From positions 2,728,001-2,792,000 of the forward strand of contig JAQPZY010001670.1 in NCBI GenBank assembly GCA_029931535.1: a stretch of 64,000 bases of DNA. Direction: 5' to 3'. Positions 1 through 12,075 of this stretch are shown one piece after another. The position numbers and the translations under genes are program-made. The notes beneath the pieces were generated by a model that searched no databases, was not told the DNA's origin, and saw only the letters and a program-made list of their open reading frames with translations. This stretch comes from Margaritifera margaritifera (Eukaryota > Mollusca > Bivalvia > Unionida > Margaritiferidae). Positions within the stretch are counted from its first letter, which is position 1. Each line of letters begins with the position of its first letter.

Positions 1-720
1 TGAAAGAAGAAAAATGGTTTCTGAACAAGAACATTAGTTGTACATCATAGACCTGTACCAGACTTTGTGGACAGCTTGTACTTGGAATAATTAATAAGAC
101 TGTTAATTTTGGGGTCCAAAGGTCAAGGTTATTATCACTGAAAGAAGAAAAATTGTTTCTGAACAATAACTTTACCTCAACATCACAAACCTTGACCAAA
201 CTTTGAGGATGGCTTGTACTTGGAATACTGTACAAGTCTGTTGATTTTGGTGGTCACAAGATCAAAAAGCAAAGTCCCTTTGGTTGAAAAATGGTTTCTA
301 CACACAAATTTCTGTTCTTGACCACAACCTTCACCAAAGTTTATGGATGGCTTACACTTTGGGTATGAAATATCAAAGGTCAAGGCCACTTTAATTGAAA
401 GAAGAAAAATGATCTTTGCATAGTAACTTTAGTTTTTCACCAAGGATTTCACTTAAGGTATGGAAGAGGCTTATTGATTTTGGGGTCAAAAGGTCAAAGT
501 CTTTGTGACTCAGAAAAATGGGTTTTGCACATTGGCATTTGTTCATGAGTAAGTTCCTCGATCAAAACTTGTGGATGGCTTGCACTTGGGTTAATAAAGA
601 AACTAAAGATTTTGGGGTATAAAGGTAAATGTCATGGTCATGGCAAGTTTGATAAAAAATAATGGTTTTGCACAGTAAGTTTAGTTCAAGACTGCATACC
701 TTGACCAAAGTTTTCGGTCA
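1..720. repeat. Degenerate tandem array, about 115-143 bp unit
   Basis: Phrases such as 'gaaagaagaaaaatggtttc', 'ttggggtccaaaggtcaagg' and 'gatggcttgcacttggg' recur about every 115-143 bp through the first 720 bases, with heavy divergence. The array runs off the left edge, so its true length is unknown. The short ORF on the opposite strand (183-389) is only a reading of this repeat. Arrays of this style are common in bivalve genomes, which supports the organism guess; that is recollection, not a search result. Confidence 0.75.
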
Positions 721-1816
721 CTTAGACCCACTGATCAATAATCTCCAGAATCAACCATGCCCAACCAGTGCCTGCCTAGAGGACTATTAAGCACCAGTGG
801 GCATATAATGCACCATTCATAATACCATACATGTGAACCTCGCGCACGTGAGGGCTTTTCTCCTGAGTTTTGTGGTGTCTCCCATCACTCACCAAAATCT
901 CCCACATACACTTTTTTTTTCTCCACATTCTGGCTCAAGTTTATGATAATACTTCCTATGATCACATGACTGAACTGGCTTAAGAAGGGCTAGTCAATGT
1001 TCTTGCTAATTTCATCCTTAGATCTGGTCGGCATGGTCAACTGGTTTCATTTGAAGATTGTCGAGGTGGATTATGCTAAGTGTGAGTAGAAATACCTTGG
1101 AAAGGATTAAAGACATTAATTGATTATGGCTGGGTTTACTGAAAAGCTCAGTCAGCATGAAACAATAAACATTACTTTGATTCTGTCCGCAAGGTATGTT
1201 CTGCTTCGGTGCTTAAAGTTGTCGAGATGAATTAGAGTCTATACTATGTATGATAAAAAGTAATTTGGACAGGATTAAAGATGTTAATTGATTATAGCTG
1301 CATTACTCGAGCTCGAGTGGCATAAAACTGGCTCGGTTTGACTTGGGTGTTTAAAATTTGTTGAGATGTCTAAGCGTGCATTATCTCCCAATGCCAAAAC
1401 ACCAAAATCCAAGCAAGCGAAATATCACACGAAATTCAGTGATAGATGGAAACAGGAATTTCAGTGATTGAAATTGAGTTCAAAGGGAATATGCATTCTG
1501 CTCTTCCTGTAATGCTGATTTTAAAGTCTGTTATGGTGGCAAGAATGACATAACATAAAGGGGATAATAAAATGCTGACAGTCTTAGTTCATGTTTTCGA
1601 CAAGGATGGAAACAGGATATCAACAAGATTCCTTGGAATACAACAACCTGTAACATTGGATTAGCAGAACTCATTTTTGCATCCTTGGATAAAATATTCA
1701 CGTAAGTATTACTAAAGTTTAACTATTTTGTTGTTCATAAGAAATCTTAATAACAATTGTATAATAAAATAATAATAATAATTATAATATGGATACAGTA
1801 TAAGAATTAATCCATA
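721..1816. other. No gene seen; unique AT-rich sequence
   Basis: No ORF of note, no splice-framed exon and no clear repeat structure is visible. It separates the left-edge tandem array from the pogo-like element. Confidence 0.5.
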
Positions 1817-2928
1817 CAGTGGTCCCCCTCTTGAACGGCGCCCCTGACCAGTGGCCACCCGCTTTATACGGGCACAATCCCTTGGCACCGACGAGTTTGT
1901 GTTAAAAAGTACCCCTCAAGGACGGCCACCCCTCTAACGCGACCAGCGGCCAGCATTTTAGTGCAAAAACGGTCAAATTTACCCCAGCGAGCAGCCACAT
2001 AATGGTTGTTTACAGAGTAAAATCTCGATAATATTTTTTTATTTCTCAATTCAACATATTGACATTTTGTTCCAACATGCCAATAAATTAACTTTAATCC
2101 TTACAAAGAGTTAAGTAATCCAATCACTGCCATGTGTTCCTTAGATGTTAGCTTTTGTCACTTTGATAATTACTGGCTATTAATACCACCGATAATTATC
2201 AAGAGGACAAAAGCTAACCGCTGAGAAGCATAGCGTTGTTCAGCTCAAGTCAGCATGACATCCGGTCGCCAGATAGTAAAATGGTATGTTAGCCTTTATG
2301 GCTTCACTCTAATAGATTATGAAATGTACATAACCAGGTACCAGACTGGGGAAGAAGAAAAAAAGTCGATCACGTGACAGACTCACTTCCGTTGTAAACA
2401 CTGTGCCTCACGCGTGAATGCCCGCGAAGGATTAAGTTGTCACAAAATATTGTCAGACATTCTCAGTTTAGAACAAAAAGTGAAAGCAATTAAATTAAAC
2501 GAAAAGAGGGAGAGTCTTTTGATAACTACTGAGAAATTTTATGTCAGAAAGATTCAAATAAACATCGTCAATATACATTCAACTGCATTGAGTGGGAAGA
2601 CGGAATCGACGGACGTACAGGGATAGTTACAACCAAATGTTTGTGCCCAGAATTTACCGACAATGTAGTCTTGCACCACGATTCATGATTATTCATATTT
2701 TTTTTTTAATTTCATTGATATTAGTTTTATCATATTGAGTCCTTAACCAGATAATATTCCTGTGATTTTTAAATGAAAATATAAAATATATAAAAATTAG
2801 TTACATCTTTTATACTTTATATGTAGTTATTACTCACAACTGTGTGATCCCCCTCTAGAAAGGCCACCCGTCTTATAAGGCCACTTTCTTGCTGCAGAAG
2901 GGGTGGCCTTATAAGAGGGGGACCACTG
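1817..2928 (+). mobile_element. pogo/Tigger-like DNA transposon, internally deleted (1.1 kb)
   Basis: The left end begins cagtggtccccctctt and the right end is its exact inverse, aagagggggaccactg, giving a 16-bp perfect terminal inverted repeat. The element is flanked on both sides by TA (1815-1816 and 2929-2930), the target duplication of Tc1/mariner/pogo elements. Beyond the 16 bp, both ends stay related ('ggccaccc', 'ccttataag' type blocks), and a subterminal inverted copy lies near 2845-2895. At 1.1 kb it is too short for a full transposase of about 500 residues and keeps only a damaged N-terminal DNA-binding segment, so it would depend on a transposase supplied elsewhere. The superfamily rests on TA duplication, terminal repeats and the CENP-B-like fragment together. 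Confidence 0.85.
2414..2626 (+). pseudogene. Remnant of pogo/Tigger transposase N-terminal HTH (CENP-B N / Psq type)
   Basis: A 70-codon reading frame contains SLEQKVKAIKLNEKRES followed by a degenerate second half ending near VRKIQINIVN. The LEQKV-x-x-I-K-L pattern, then a helix and a 'ekF-V-k-x-Q-I' recognition-helix pattern, is typical of the CENP-B N-terminal/Psq helix-turn-helix of Tigger and jerky transposases, which binds the terminal repeats. The second HTH and the DDE catalytic domain are absent: the frame stops after residue 70 and the element ends 300 bp later. It lies inside the TA-flanked inverted repeats. The assignment rests on pattern recognition of a short, decayed domain. 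Confidence 0.6.
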
Positions 2929-2930
2929 TA

Positions 2931-3540
2931 ATGCCTTTGATGAATGAGGTCTTCGTTTATAATTCTAGTAAGTGATAACTGTTTTCCGCATTTGATTGTT
3001 ATTGAAAAAAAAAAAATGGGGATAGTTATGATAATGATGACAACAAAGGCATCTGCAAATTAAGCTTGAAGTCACAAAGGGTGTGATAGTCTAATCATTA
3101 ATGTATGCATCAGTTATTCATGTTGAAAATCTTCTGACATTAAAAATAACATTAGATGCTTGGGAGTGCAATAAATACTCACTAATCCGATTAGGTAGGT
3201 TTTCTTTCTCCTATGATCAATACAGATAATTATCAGCTTTTGATGGGTGAACAATAAAAAAATATTATAGGTCTGCACTGATAATTGGAAATTGAAAACA
3301 GTGATAGGTACCTTTAAAAGGAAAATTTTGGTAAGCCTTATGAAACCACTACAACAGATTGTATAATATTTCAGAGAGAAAAATCCCTTGCTCAATTGCA
3401 TTGGATATGGCATTATTATATAATAATATTTTATTTTACCTATTGTATATCCAAGGCAAGTAAATTTCAAAGTTCTAATCTTTTGCATTTTGTATTGCAG
3501 TGGTGAAGCTGTTTGAGAGGTTCATGATGTTAACCCCTGA
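2931..3540. other. No gene seen; AT-rich
   Basis: Includes an A-run at 3005-3016. The long minus-strand ORF at 3114-3488 is low-complexity, hydrophobic and has no recognisable domain. A pyrimidine-rich tract ending in cag (3500) precedes the hAT-like reading frame but does not join it in frame. Confidence 0.4.
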
Positions 3541-3542
3541 GT

Positions 3543-3953
3543 GAGAGAACTGCACTGGAAGATGAAATTCAGGACAATATTCTGACTCCCAAAGAAGAAC
3601 TTCCCAAATTCAACAGAGACAGTACCAGTCTTGAGCAGTTTTGGCAGACAATTTGTAATCTGACTCTACCCACAGGCAGGAAACAATTTAAACTTCTTGC
3701 TGAACTCAGTAGAGTTGTATTGACATTGCCACATTCCCATGCAGACACTGAAAGAACATTTTCCATTCTGAGGAAAATTCAGGCGGACTCTAGAGGAAAC
3801 CTGGATTCAGTGACAGTACATAATCTTTTAAGTGTTAAGATGAACAATGATAAGGACTGCCACCAATATAATCCAGGCAACGATCTTGTAAGAAATGTTA
3901 AAAGTGCTTTTGTTACATATATGGAGAGTGTGAAAGGCAACAAGTTAATGTGA
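3543..3953 (+). pseudogene. hAT transposase C-terminal (dimerisation) domain remnant
   Basis: An open frame of about 137 codons runs from 3543 to the TGA at 3954. After an acidic lead-in (ALEDEIQDNILTPKEELPKF) comes an FWQTI block, then VVLTLPHSHADTERTFSILR with a following RKIQADSRGNLDSVT. The pattern L-x-L-P-h-S-x-A-x-x-E-R-x-F-S is the signature of the hAT C-terminal dimerisation region, found both in transposons and in host genes derived from them. An in-frame TAA lies just upstream (3531), so only the C-terminal quarter is present. A possible poly(A) signal aataaa lies at 4403. It could be the last exon of a domesticated hAT-derived gene; no upstream exons were seen, so a remnant is the simpler reading. 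Confidence 0.6.
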
Positions 3954-3956
3954 AAG

Positions 3957-5500
3957 AAATGAATTGCATATTTTAATATTAAAAATATGAAAACTTGTTC
4001 TATAGTAGTAATTTTTGCCCATTTACACGCTAAAAATCAGGTCGATGAAAAACCTCCCTCTTTTGAGGTCAAAACTCCTGACCAAATTTTGCAAATCTCC
4101 CTCTTTGTTCCAAGCTGACTCCTCATTTTTATCACATGTATTAAATACTCTTGTTCAACATATTGCAAGCAGAAAACTGTTCAGCATCAGACATGGGAGT
4201 GCAGTCATCAGCTATATGCATATACACTTGAAATCGATTGCAAAGAGTATTTTACAAGCTAAAATTCCTGCTTACCTTCAGCATCCAGCAGGTAATGCTT
4301 TAAACAGAAAAAATAGCAAACATCCAGAGTTAGAATAAATTGAACTGTGTAAAATGCAAGTTTTAAATGTACAAGAAAAATGTGGCCTTTATGTTTTAAA
4401 TCAATAAAAAGAATGTGGCCTGTTTATTTGTTTATTTTACTGTTGTATTTCTTCCACCAAAAAGATTTATGTTAGCATTCTGTTACTATCTCAGTACTCT
4501 GAATCCATATTTGAAATAAATGGCTGTTCTTGTCTCCTTTTAAGAGTCACTTAAGTAAATTAACAAAAATATACAGCACACAGCAACATTTGATTTCAAT
4601 AAGGGCATGTGTATTTTGAATTCATCATATTGGAGAACACTCATAAGTGTCATATTTTAACCAAATATTCATACATTCATTTATATCTCTTGAAAGTGAG
4701 TTAGCTGATCCTATAAGTTCTCATGAATTCCATAGGCAAGTTAAAAAATGTCAGTATATATCTCATCTCTATTTACAGTATTGCATCTAGAATGCATTTA
4801 TGTAAAATTAATGTGTTTTTGTGATGATCTGTCACAAAATATTTTGTCCTATGGGCCATTTGTGCCATAAAATAGCTGTAGTTGGTGCAAAAATGAACTC
4901 CTAATACATCATTAATTATTTTAATAAGCAATCAATAATATCCGCGATATGCCTTAACCTTTTGGAAATTCTTGGGCTAGAACGCATTTCATAGAAGTCA
5001 AAACTTACTTTACCTTGCTTTAATTTGTTGTTAATCCTATGGAACTCTCCAACATATTTCAAACTTGTGATCTTGGTCACATGCTATTCCAGATGATCAA
5101 GCTGAGGTTATTGATTGACTATAATGTAAAGGAAAATGTTGATACCATGGCTTCACAGTTAGTGAGTGAGCGACAATTTGAAATGTATCCAGTTAACCTG
5201 ACCAGTGACCAAGTATTTAAAAGTATTTCACACAGTGTGTCTCAGAAATAGGATTGTGAAAAAGGATATTATTCACACTGTAATATTAATCAGAGCTCAT
5301 TGAAAATGGCAAAGTTACTTTTTTGCTCAATGCCTTTTTTTATCTTAATTTTTAACATTTGTGGTAAAAGGACAAACAGTTTGTACTGCCGTGAGATCAC
5401 ATCCACAAGAACGTCTCATGTTGTACTTTTGCCTGTCTCTACTATGCTAATCAATAGATCTCCCACTTTTTGAAAGGTCATGGGCCACTGGAGCCACTCA
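3957..5500. other. No gene supported
   Basis: Two short plus-strand ORFs (4015-4338, 5039-5251) lie here but show no domain, no splice framing and AT-driven codon use. I do not call them genes. From 5510 to 5640 short phrases ('aaaatctcaagagtcaaa') recur two or three times. Confidence 0.5.
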
Positions 5501-5659
5501 CAGGGTTCTCAATGGATTTAGAAACTGAAGGGTCATTAACCTTTGACCCCAAAATCTCAAGAGTCAAAATGAAAATCCCAAAAGTCAAACTGAAATCTCA
5601 AGAGTCATTTATTTTTGACAGTCAAAGCTCATAGCTGAGATTTTGTTCGTTATTCGTGG

Positions 5660-6484
5660 AGCATTCTGGTGTTTAAGATTTCTTGTCTCATGTTGAATAA
5701 AGAGAAACACTTCTACAGTATTTTCTAAGAGACAGACAAGCTGACAGTGAGACAGATATGGCCATTACTTATTTTTGTATAAGTATTTCTCTTTCTAATT
5801 ATGTATGACTGTATATATTTGGTATATTGAACAGAAAAAGGATTATCTTATACTTATTATATTTAAAACTTTCAACATATTCTATTTGTAACTCCTCAAG
5901 TCATTTTAAATGCAAAAATATACCCCATACAACTATGAAACTTATATATTAATCAAATATCAAGGATGCACATCACAGTTGGTGACTTTGTATACTCTGA
6001 AATCATGTCAACAGAACATGTGAGTTGATTATTTCCTCCTATTTTTACTCTTTACAAACTTGGCAGCAACACTTTCTGCATTAAAGTTTAGGGCACTTTT
6101 TTGAAGATAGGAACTGCTTTCAGTGGCTAATGGGTTTGATTTTCCAATGTCCTTACACCACTCACATATCATCACTCCATTTTCATCTTTCAAAACATTT
6201 TTCACCCACAGAAATTCACTTTTCCACTCTTCCTTAAATTTTTAACAACTTTAGGAAATTTACTCTACTTCTCCACAAAGTTGACACAAACTTTCTGTTT
6301 CTTTGGAGTCTAAGGGTGAGAAAATTCATCACTGGCAGGTTGTTTCTGAGACTGAGACAGAAAAGAAAATATATTTCTTTGAGCCATTGTGATTAAAAGT
6401 TCAAATGGATTCTCTGAACATAACATCCGGTAAATTTGTACTGAATCATACATTAATTAAACATCCGAGATTTTAAACATTTCA
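5660..6484. other. No gene seen; AT-rich
   Basis: No feature beyond AT-rich unique sequence. Confidence 0.4.
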
Positions 6485-6855
6485 CCGATTGAAGCAAATC
6501 AATTCCCAATAAAACACACTTAAAGTTTGTCCACTTACTTTTAATAACTGGCTTCGCGAGTCACTAAATTTTTCAGTTTTGTCTAATGCAGTATAATTTG
6601 ATGCGCAATGAAACAAATGCCAATATTTTATCAGAAGTTAATCCAGTCGAGTCATAATTGATTCCAAATTTTCCTATGTTTCACAGAAAGAAGCAAATTA
6701 ATTGCCAATAAAACACAATTAAAGTTTACCCACTTAACTTTGGTAACTGGCTTCATGGGCCACCTTATGTTCCACAATTTTGTCTAATTGATTATAATTT
6801 GATGGGCAAACAAACAAATGCTGATATTGGATCAAAAGTTAATCTCAAAACAATC
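6485..6855. repeat. Two-copy direct repeat, about 198-bp period
   Basis: The phrase 'gaagcaaatcaattcccaat' at about 6492 returns as 'gaagcaaattaattgccaat' at about 6690. The following 150 bases match in order: a 'ccacttacttt..taactggctt' block, then 'tttgtctaat', then an 'aatttgatg.gcaa.aaacaa' block. This is a diverged tandem duplication. Confidence 0.7.
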
Positions 6856-7387
6856 TAACCTTGATTCAAGTATGCACACCTAAGCATGACATCAGTGACC
6901 TGTCAGCACCACCCAGCTCATATTGATTTTATTTAGGTATGGTATTATTGGCTGATAATATGTAAACAGCAGTCGAGCAAATGTCAATTATTGTCACATA
7001 CAGTAAATTTGGTATGGACAGTGTGCGCTTTGTAGGAAAATAAGCTGGAGATGAATGAAGGGTGCTCCAGCACAAATCTACATGCATCATAAAAATGCAC
7101 GGGCTGGAATTTCCATGCATCAGAAATGGGTCACATCAAAATTGCCCGAGTCAAAACTAATGGGTACATATGTATTGAGAACCCTGATTCATAGGCATAT
7201 GTAGATGCAACACCTGTACATTAAAAGGTCAATTATCCAGACATATCTGGGGGACATAGATTTTTATCCAGATAATCAGTCATATAGATGATTTAATTTT
7301 GGTAACAAGGTAGAACTTTTTAAGTATCTGGATTAAATAGGTCAAACAAACGTACATTTGACTGTGCATTAAGATACCTGAATTGAT

Positions 7388-7804
7388 GACATAGGTGTTA
7401 TGGACGGTCATTTTATGTGTGGTCATGTGAGTATAAGTGTCATAGGGCTTTGATGAATGTAAATTCATCTGACATAGGTGTTATGGACAGTCATTTTATG
7501 TGTGGTCATGTGAGTATAAGTGTCAAAGGGCTTTGATGAATGTAAATTCATCTGACATAGGTGTTATGGATGGTCATTTTATGTGTGGTCATGTGAGTAT
7601 AAGTGTCAAAGGGCTTTGATGAATGTAAATTCATCTGACATAGGTGTTATGGACAGTCATTTTATGTGTGGTCATGTGATGTGAGCATAAGTGTTAAAGG
7701 GCTTTGATGAATGTAAACTCAACTGACATAGGTGTTATGGACAGTCATTTTATGTGTGGTCATGTGAGTATAAGTGTTAAAGGGCTTTGATGAATGTTAA
7801 CTCG
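7388..7804 (+). repeat. Tandem repeat, 83-bp unit, five copies
   Basis: Units beginning gacataggtgttatgg start at 7388, 7471, 7554, 7637 and 7725. The first three periods are exactly 83 bp. The fourth is 88 bp because of a 5-bp 'atgtg' duplication. Copies are nearly identical, so the array is young or homogenised. It is not a CRISPR: there are no spacers, and the repeats abut. Confidence 0.95.
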
Positions 7805-8590
7805 TCCGAGATTTATATTCATACCTTTTCTGGTAGTTGATTAACTTTTATCACCTGTTAAGTCAACATTGGTCGGCAGTTACATATAGAGGTTGGACTA
7901 CAAAATGCCTTTGATTGGACTGTTATGAATTTTTACTCATGTTTGATTAGCTTTCAATTTGATATGACAAATTACATATTGTCATAGTACCATTCACTTA
8001 GTGAGAATCAGTTGTTAAAACAAACTTTCTTTTATCTCTCTGCCTCTCTCTCTCTCTCAAAATTGCATTTTTTTAACTCTGTAAAAGAATTTATTTATTC
8101 ATAATGCCATTGTAATTTTAATTGTATGAGATTATATTTCATTGTATTTATTTCAGAATTCTGCTACTCTGTTCTGTGTTGACATTTTGATTGTAAAAAT
8201 AGTTTCATTTATAGATACATGTACAATATAATAAATAGAAAATTTGTGGGACACAGGAGTAGTCCAGATGAGTGAAAAATCCAGATAATCTGCATCAGGA
8301 TAATTGATTTTTTACTGTATTTCATCTCGTTTATTTTTTTTCTTTGTTTGTTTGTTTTGGGGGTTTTTTTTAATTTGTGTGCCTGAACATACCTTTATGA
8401 AAACAAGGATTTTATATGTATCCATAATAACTTTACTCTAGATTCCACCAGTAGTTCACTTATTGTCTGCTAAAACTTGACTGACCAAATAATTTTGATC
8501 TGAGACTGCTAAAATATTACTTGTACTCTCTGCTTAATATCTACAGGAAACTAATTGCACATTTCCACTTATAATCCACTGAGTCTCTCT
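7805..8590. other. No gene seen; short TC-rich stretch at 8036-8058
   Basis: AT-rich intergenic or intronic sequence with a small (tc)n run. A 'ccagata/ccagataatc' phrase recurs near 7236, 7268 and 8281 but forms no clear unit. Confidence 0.4.
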
Positions 8591-8619
8591 GCATGATATG
8601 TGCAATTTCCATTAAAGTC

Positions 8620-9060
8620 ATTTTTAACTCTACTGGTCATAGACCAGAAGAGTTTATGGGATGGTCTGTTGTCCGTCGACTGTCCGTTAGCACAAGCTTG
8701 TTATCACTACTCCTCCTAAACTACTTGGAGGATTGCCATGAAACTTTACTCACACATTCATCCCATGTGGTCTAGTTGGTCCTACATGAAAATGGTGCTG
8801 CTCGGACATCCAATATGGCCACCACAGTAGCCATCTTGAAAATCGTGCTATCACTACTCCTCCTGAACGGATGGTCATACATGTATCAACATGGGGTTTT
8901 CACTAAAGGACTTCTTCTAATGTCTTCTTGGTCCTAAATGAAAATGGTGCAGATCTGACATCCAATATGGGCATCATGTTGAAAATCTTGTGATCGCTAC
9001 TCCTCCAGAATGGATGGTCATATCAACATGGGATTTTCACTTAAAGACTCATATATATAT
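8620..9060 (+). repeat. Dispersed repeat family R146, copy 1 (about 146-bp internal period)
   Basis: It opens with 'tttatgggatggtctgttgt' and a gtccgt-rich stretch, then repeats a block around 'ctactcctcct.aa' at about 8705, 8851 and 8997 (146-bp steps). Each unit carries 'gacatccaatatgg' and 'atcaacatggggttttcac'. A second copy lies at 16620-17340 in the same orientation. It ends in an AT/CA-rich microsatellite (9051-9105). Confidence 0.8.
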
Positions 9061-9105
9061 ATTGACACACATATACATACATACATACACATGCACATAT
9101 ATAGA

Positions 9106-10630
9106 TTAAGATCCCTGGTCATAACTATCAAGTCACTTAGAACATAATTTCTCATGGTGCTGTGAACTGTATTGCATTGTGTTTGAAAGAAATCTCATCA
9201 GGATTAGTTTCATTGTCTTATACACTTGGATTTTTATTATCTTCAATAGTGGCATTGTCTTCTACAATGTGATGAAGTGTATCTGGGTCTACCATGGCTA
9301 GAGTGCAGGAGGTTTTAAGTAATTAGGCCCTGTGTAGCTTGTGTCTACTTGAGCAAGGGAGTTTGTAATTAATTATGGCTTTGGTTGACAGGCATTGCTA
9401 GGAGTGGAGGTTATGGGCCAAGCTGAGGATGGCTGTGGTGACACAGTGCTGGTGTTAGATCTATTGTTTATGTCTTAACACAGTTCAAGAAATCCATTAG
9501 AAGTCCAGGCCTACCATCCACTTCCTTGAAATGAAATGGTATTTGTTTATAGGAATACAGTACATTTAACCTTATTTTCATGTGAAGTAGTGCTTTTGGT
9601 CACATACCCATGTTGCTATTAGTATTTGTAGAGTTGGAAATTAGTCCTAGGTTCATTCAACTGCTTCATGAAGAGTTGTTCCTGACATGGATAGGGATAC
9701 TGTCTTGATTTTCTTTGATGTGGATAAAATCCTGGATTACTTTCTGTATGAATTTACTTCCACATCATAAATATCCTCTTGGGTGAATCCAGTGAACTCA
9801 AATAGACTGGATCCATTGACAATTTTCTACAATATTGACTTTGTTAGAGTTACCACCATTTTATTTGTATGCATAACTCTGGTAAGTATTTTCAAAAAAT
9901 TATACAATTTTTTACAGCATCAGTCACAATTTGGATTTATCAAAAGCATTTAAGTACTTAGATGAACAATATTCATGATGAATAAATCCTAGATGAATGA
10001 ATATTCATATGATATTTGCTGATTTTGACAAAGTAATTCTAAGCAATTGTTTACCTGGCCACCATCTTGCTGCATGAATGAAATAATGAGAAACCACGTG
10101 TTTTCATTATTCAAAATGGTAGACATGGTTAAAAGGAAGAAATGGTGTTATCTTGATTTCCTGGAAATTCTTTTCACCCAGTAGAATGTCAGTCCCTTCT
10201 GGGGACTCTTGATGAATATTTAATGTGCTGAAAAAATATTCAGTATCTGCTAAGTGTCTGCTTTTCAGGTATAAAAGTATACCATTTATGCATCAAATGC
10301 AAATGAATTTAAGTAAGTTGAATTTCAGTCTGAATCATCATTGTATGCAAGTTCCATAATATTCTGTTGAATTCCAACTGATCCCATTCTGTATTGTTCC
10401 ACTTAGAGTAAACTTATTTTCCACTAAAATTAGGCTGAAAAATGACAATTATTTCAATATGATAAACATATGCAAATACTTTTCATCTGCTATGAAGATA
10501 TCAACCTGTGCACTTGTCACATTTTATATAGAGATCTTTTTCTTTTTGTGGTAACTATTATCAGTCCTTTTCATCAGTGGTAGTTGTTATCAGTCTTTTT
10601 TGGATATAAAGACAGACTTGCAAGTTCAAA
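9106..10630. other. No gene seen
   Basis: I found no convincing exon, repeat unit or mobile-element boundary in this 1.5 kb. Because the terminal exon at 12331 implies upstream coding exons, this stretch may be intronic. Confidence 0.35.
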
Positions 10631-10635
10631 CGAAT

Positions 10636-11405
10636 GTAGGACAAAAAGTCAGAGACAGAAAGTCACAGGACAAAAAGTCACAATTTAAATTTTCACTATT
10701 ATGAGAGACATGTAGGACAAAAAAGTCACAGGACATAAAGTCACACTTTGAATTTTGTAATGTTGCAGGTTTTTATATGACACAACTTAATTAATTGCAA
10801 CATATGCATAATGAGATATTAACATAATAAACAAAGTATCAGAGTTTAGAACCACCCTTGTTGCTTGTAATGATTTCCATTTTGGAATGATTTCTTTGAC
10901 AAAAGCCTTGGATTTTTATATTTTTGTCAATAAAACGGGGTGTTTTTTGCTCATGTGCCCATATCTGAAGCCATGGAACATAAAGTCATTTAGCACAAAA
11001 AAGGGATTCATTTTATTTACATAACTTATTTAAAAAGTAATTACAGATTGCAACCAAAATTTTACTTGTATATTCTTATCAAAACTCCCTTTTCCTGTCA
11101 AACAGAAGCCCTAAATACAACTCAGAGATCTCAATGTTATATGTTTGTTTTACAATTTTCGTGTCAAACAGAAGCTCTAAATAAACTTAGGTGATCTCAG
11201 TGTTTTAAAATTTTCTATTAAGACTTCAGTTAATTGCTAAATAATTCCAATTTCCTGTGAAGCCATCAGTTTTTTGTAATCGTTAATAGTAATATTAATT
11301 ATTACTAATAATTATAGAATGTGACTTTATGTCCTGTGACGTTCTATCCTATGTGTATTTGTGACTTTTTGCCCGTGACTTTCTTTCCTGTGACTTTCTG
11401 TCCAT
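10636..11405. mobile_element. Inverted-repeat (foldback/MITE-like) element built from 'ggacaaaaagtcac' motifs
   Basis: The left arm (10637-10753) contains several copies of g-gacaaaaagtcac-a. The right arm (11318-11404) is its reverse complement, 'gtgactttatgtcctgtgac', in the matching order, including a shared shorter insert in the middle of each arm. About 560 bp of AT-rich sequence without an ORF separates the arms. Long terminal inverted repeats made of short direct repeats are typical of foldback elements and some MITEs. No obvious target-site duplication could be fixed, so exact ends and superfamily are unknown. Confidence 0.65.
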
Positions 11406-11436
11406 TTACCGTTCAAACAAGGCATATTAAAACAAA

Positions 11437-11718
11437 ATGGCCACTTCTTCATTATCTCAGAGGATCTACTCATTTTTCAAATCTGACTCATCAAATTCGT
11501 TTTCAGGATTTACCCCATATGATCTCATACTTGATAATAAGAGTATAGGCACACTCACTAATGAACAGAAATTTTCACTTGAAATGGATGAAACCTACCA
11601 GGATTGTATAACTCCCAAATCAAATATAACTGACTCTTCCTCTTCAGTCCCAAGCTTTCTTCACATCCAAAATAATATGCAGAGTACTACAATTGCATTA
11701 GACTCAATGGATTCCTGA
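11437..11718 (+). CDS. Unrecognised 93-codon ORF next to the inverted-repeat element
   Basis: The ATG lies in a good start context (aaaATGG) and the frame runs to TGA at 11716. The product is Ser/Thr-rich (begins MATSSLSQRIYSFFKSDS, later DSSSSVPSF), with no signal peptide, membrane segment or domain I recognise. It starts 32 bp after the right arm of the inverted-repeat element and abuts the LINE 3' remnant. It may be chance or part of an exon. No splice or family evidence supports it. Confidence 0.15.
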   Translation: MATSSLSQRIYSFFKSDSSNSFSGFTPYDLILDNKSIGTLTNEQKFSLEMDETYQDCITPKSNITDSSSSVPSFLHIQNNMQSTTIALDSMDS

Positions 11719-12040
11719 AGTATTCGATATGGAATCCATGAGAAATTTTGGTATGGGGAGCAATTTAAGAAAACCTTCCATTACTCTGGTACATTTCTGT
11801 GGAACAAGCTCCAGTGCATATAAAATCTGCAGAAAATATTACAGTGTTTAAGAAGAGATATCATGAGTATGTATGTGTTACGAATAGATTATAATGGAAT
11901 TTAGCATCAATACTACTAAAGACATGTCAAAATAAATAGTAATTACTATTTTCTTTCGTATGATGTAGATTGTTATACTTTTTTTAAGAGGGTCTCAAGG
12001 GAGAATAGTCAATGACTAAACAAGTCACCATCTATAAATA

Positions 12041-12071
<31 letters not shown>

Positions 12072-12075
12072 TTTA
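11719..12075 (+). mobile_element. 3' end of a non-LTR retrotransposon (LINE) with (TTA)n tail
   Basis: From 11719 the frame reads SIRYGIHEKFWYGEQF, then HYSGTFLWNKL. After a one-base shift it continues VHIKSAENITVFKKRY. The pattern 'x-Y-x-G-x-x-L-W-N-x-L-P-x-x-I-K-x-x-x-s-x-x-x-F-K-x-x-x' is the usual C-terminal signature of CR1/L2/Rex-type reverse transcriptase ORFs. It is followed by a short 3' UTR ('agagggtctcaagggagaat'), an aataaa and a (tta)n microsatellite (12042-12073), the standard tail of such LINEs. Only the last 50 codons remain, a 5'-truncated insertion. A similar tail on the other strand lies at 22624-22700. Confidence 0.75.

Noticed and set aside
4015..4338. 107-codon plus-strand ORF as a gene
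   Set aside because: No domain, no splice framing; opened by AT-rich composition.
7388..7804. CRISPR-like regular repeats
   Set aside because: The 83-bp units abut without spacers and the DNA is animal.
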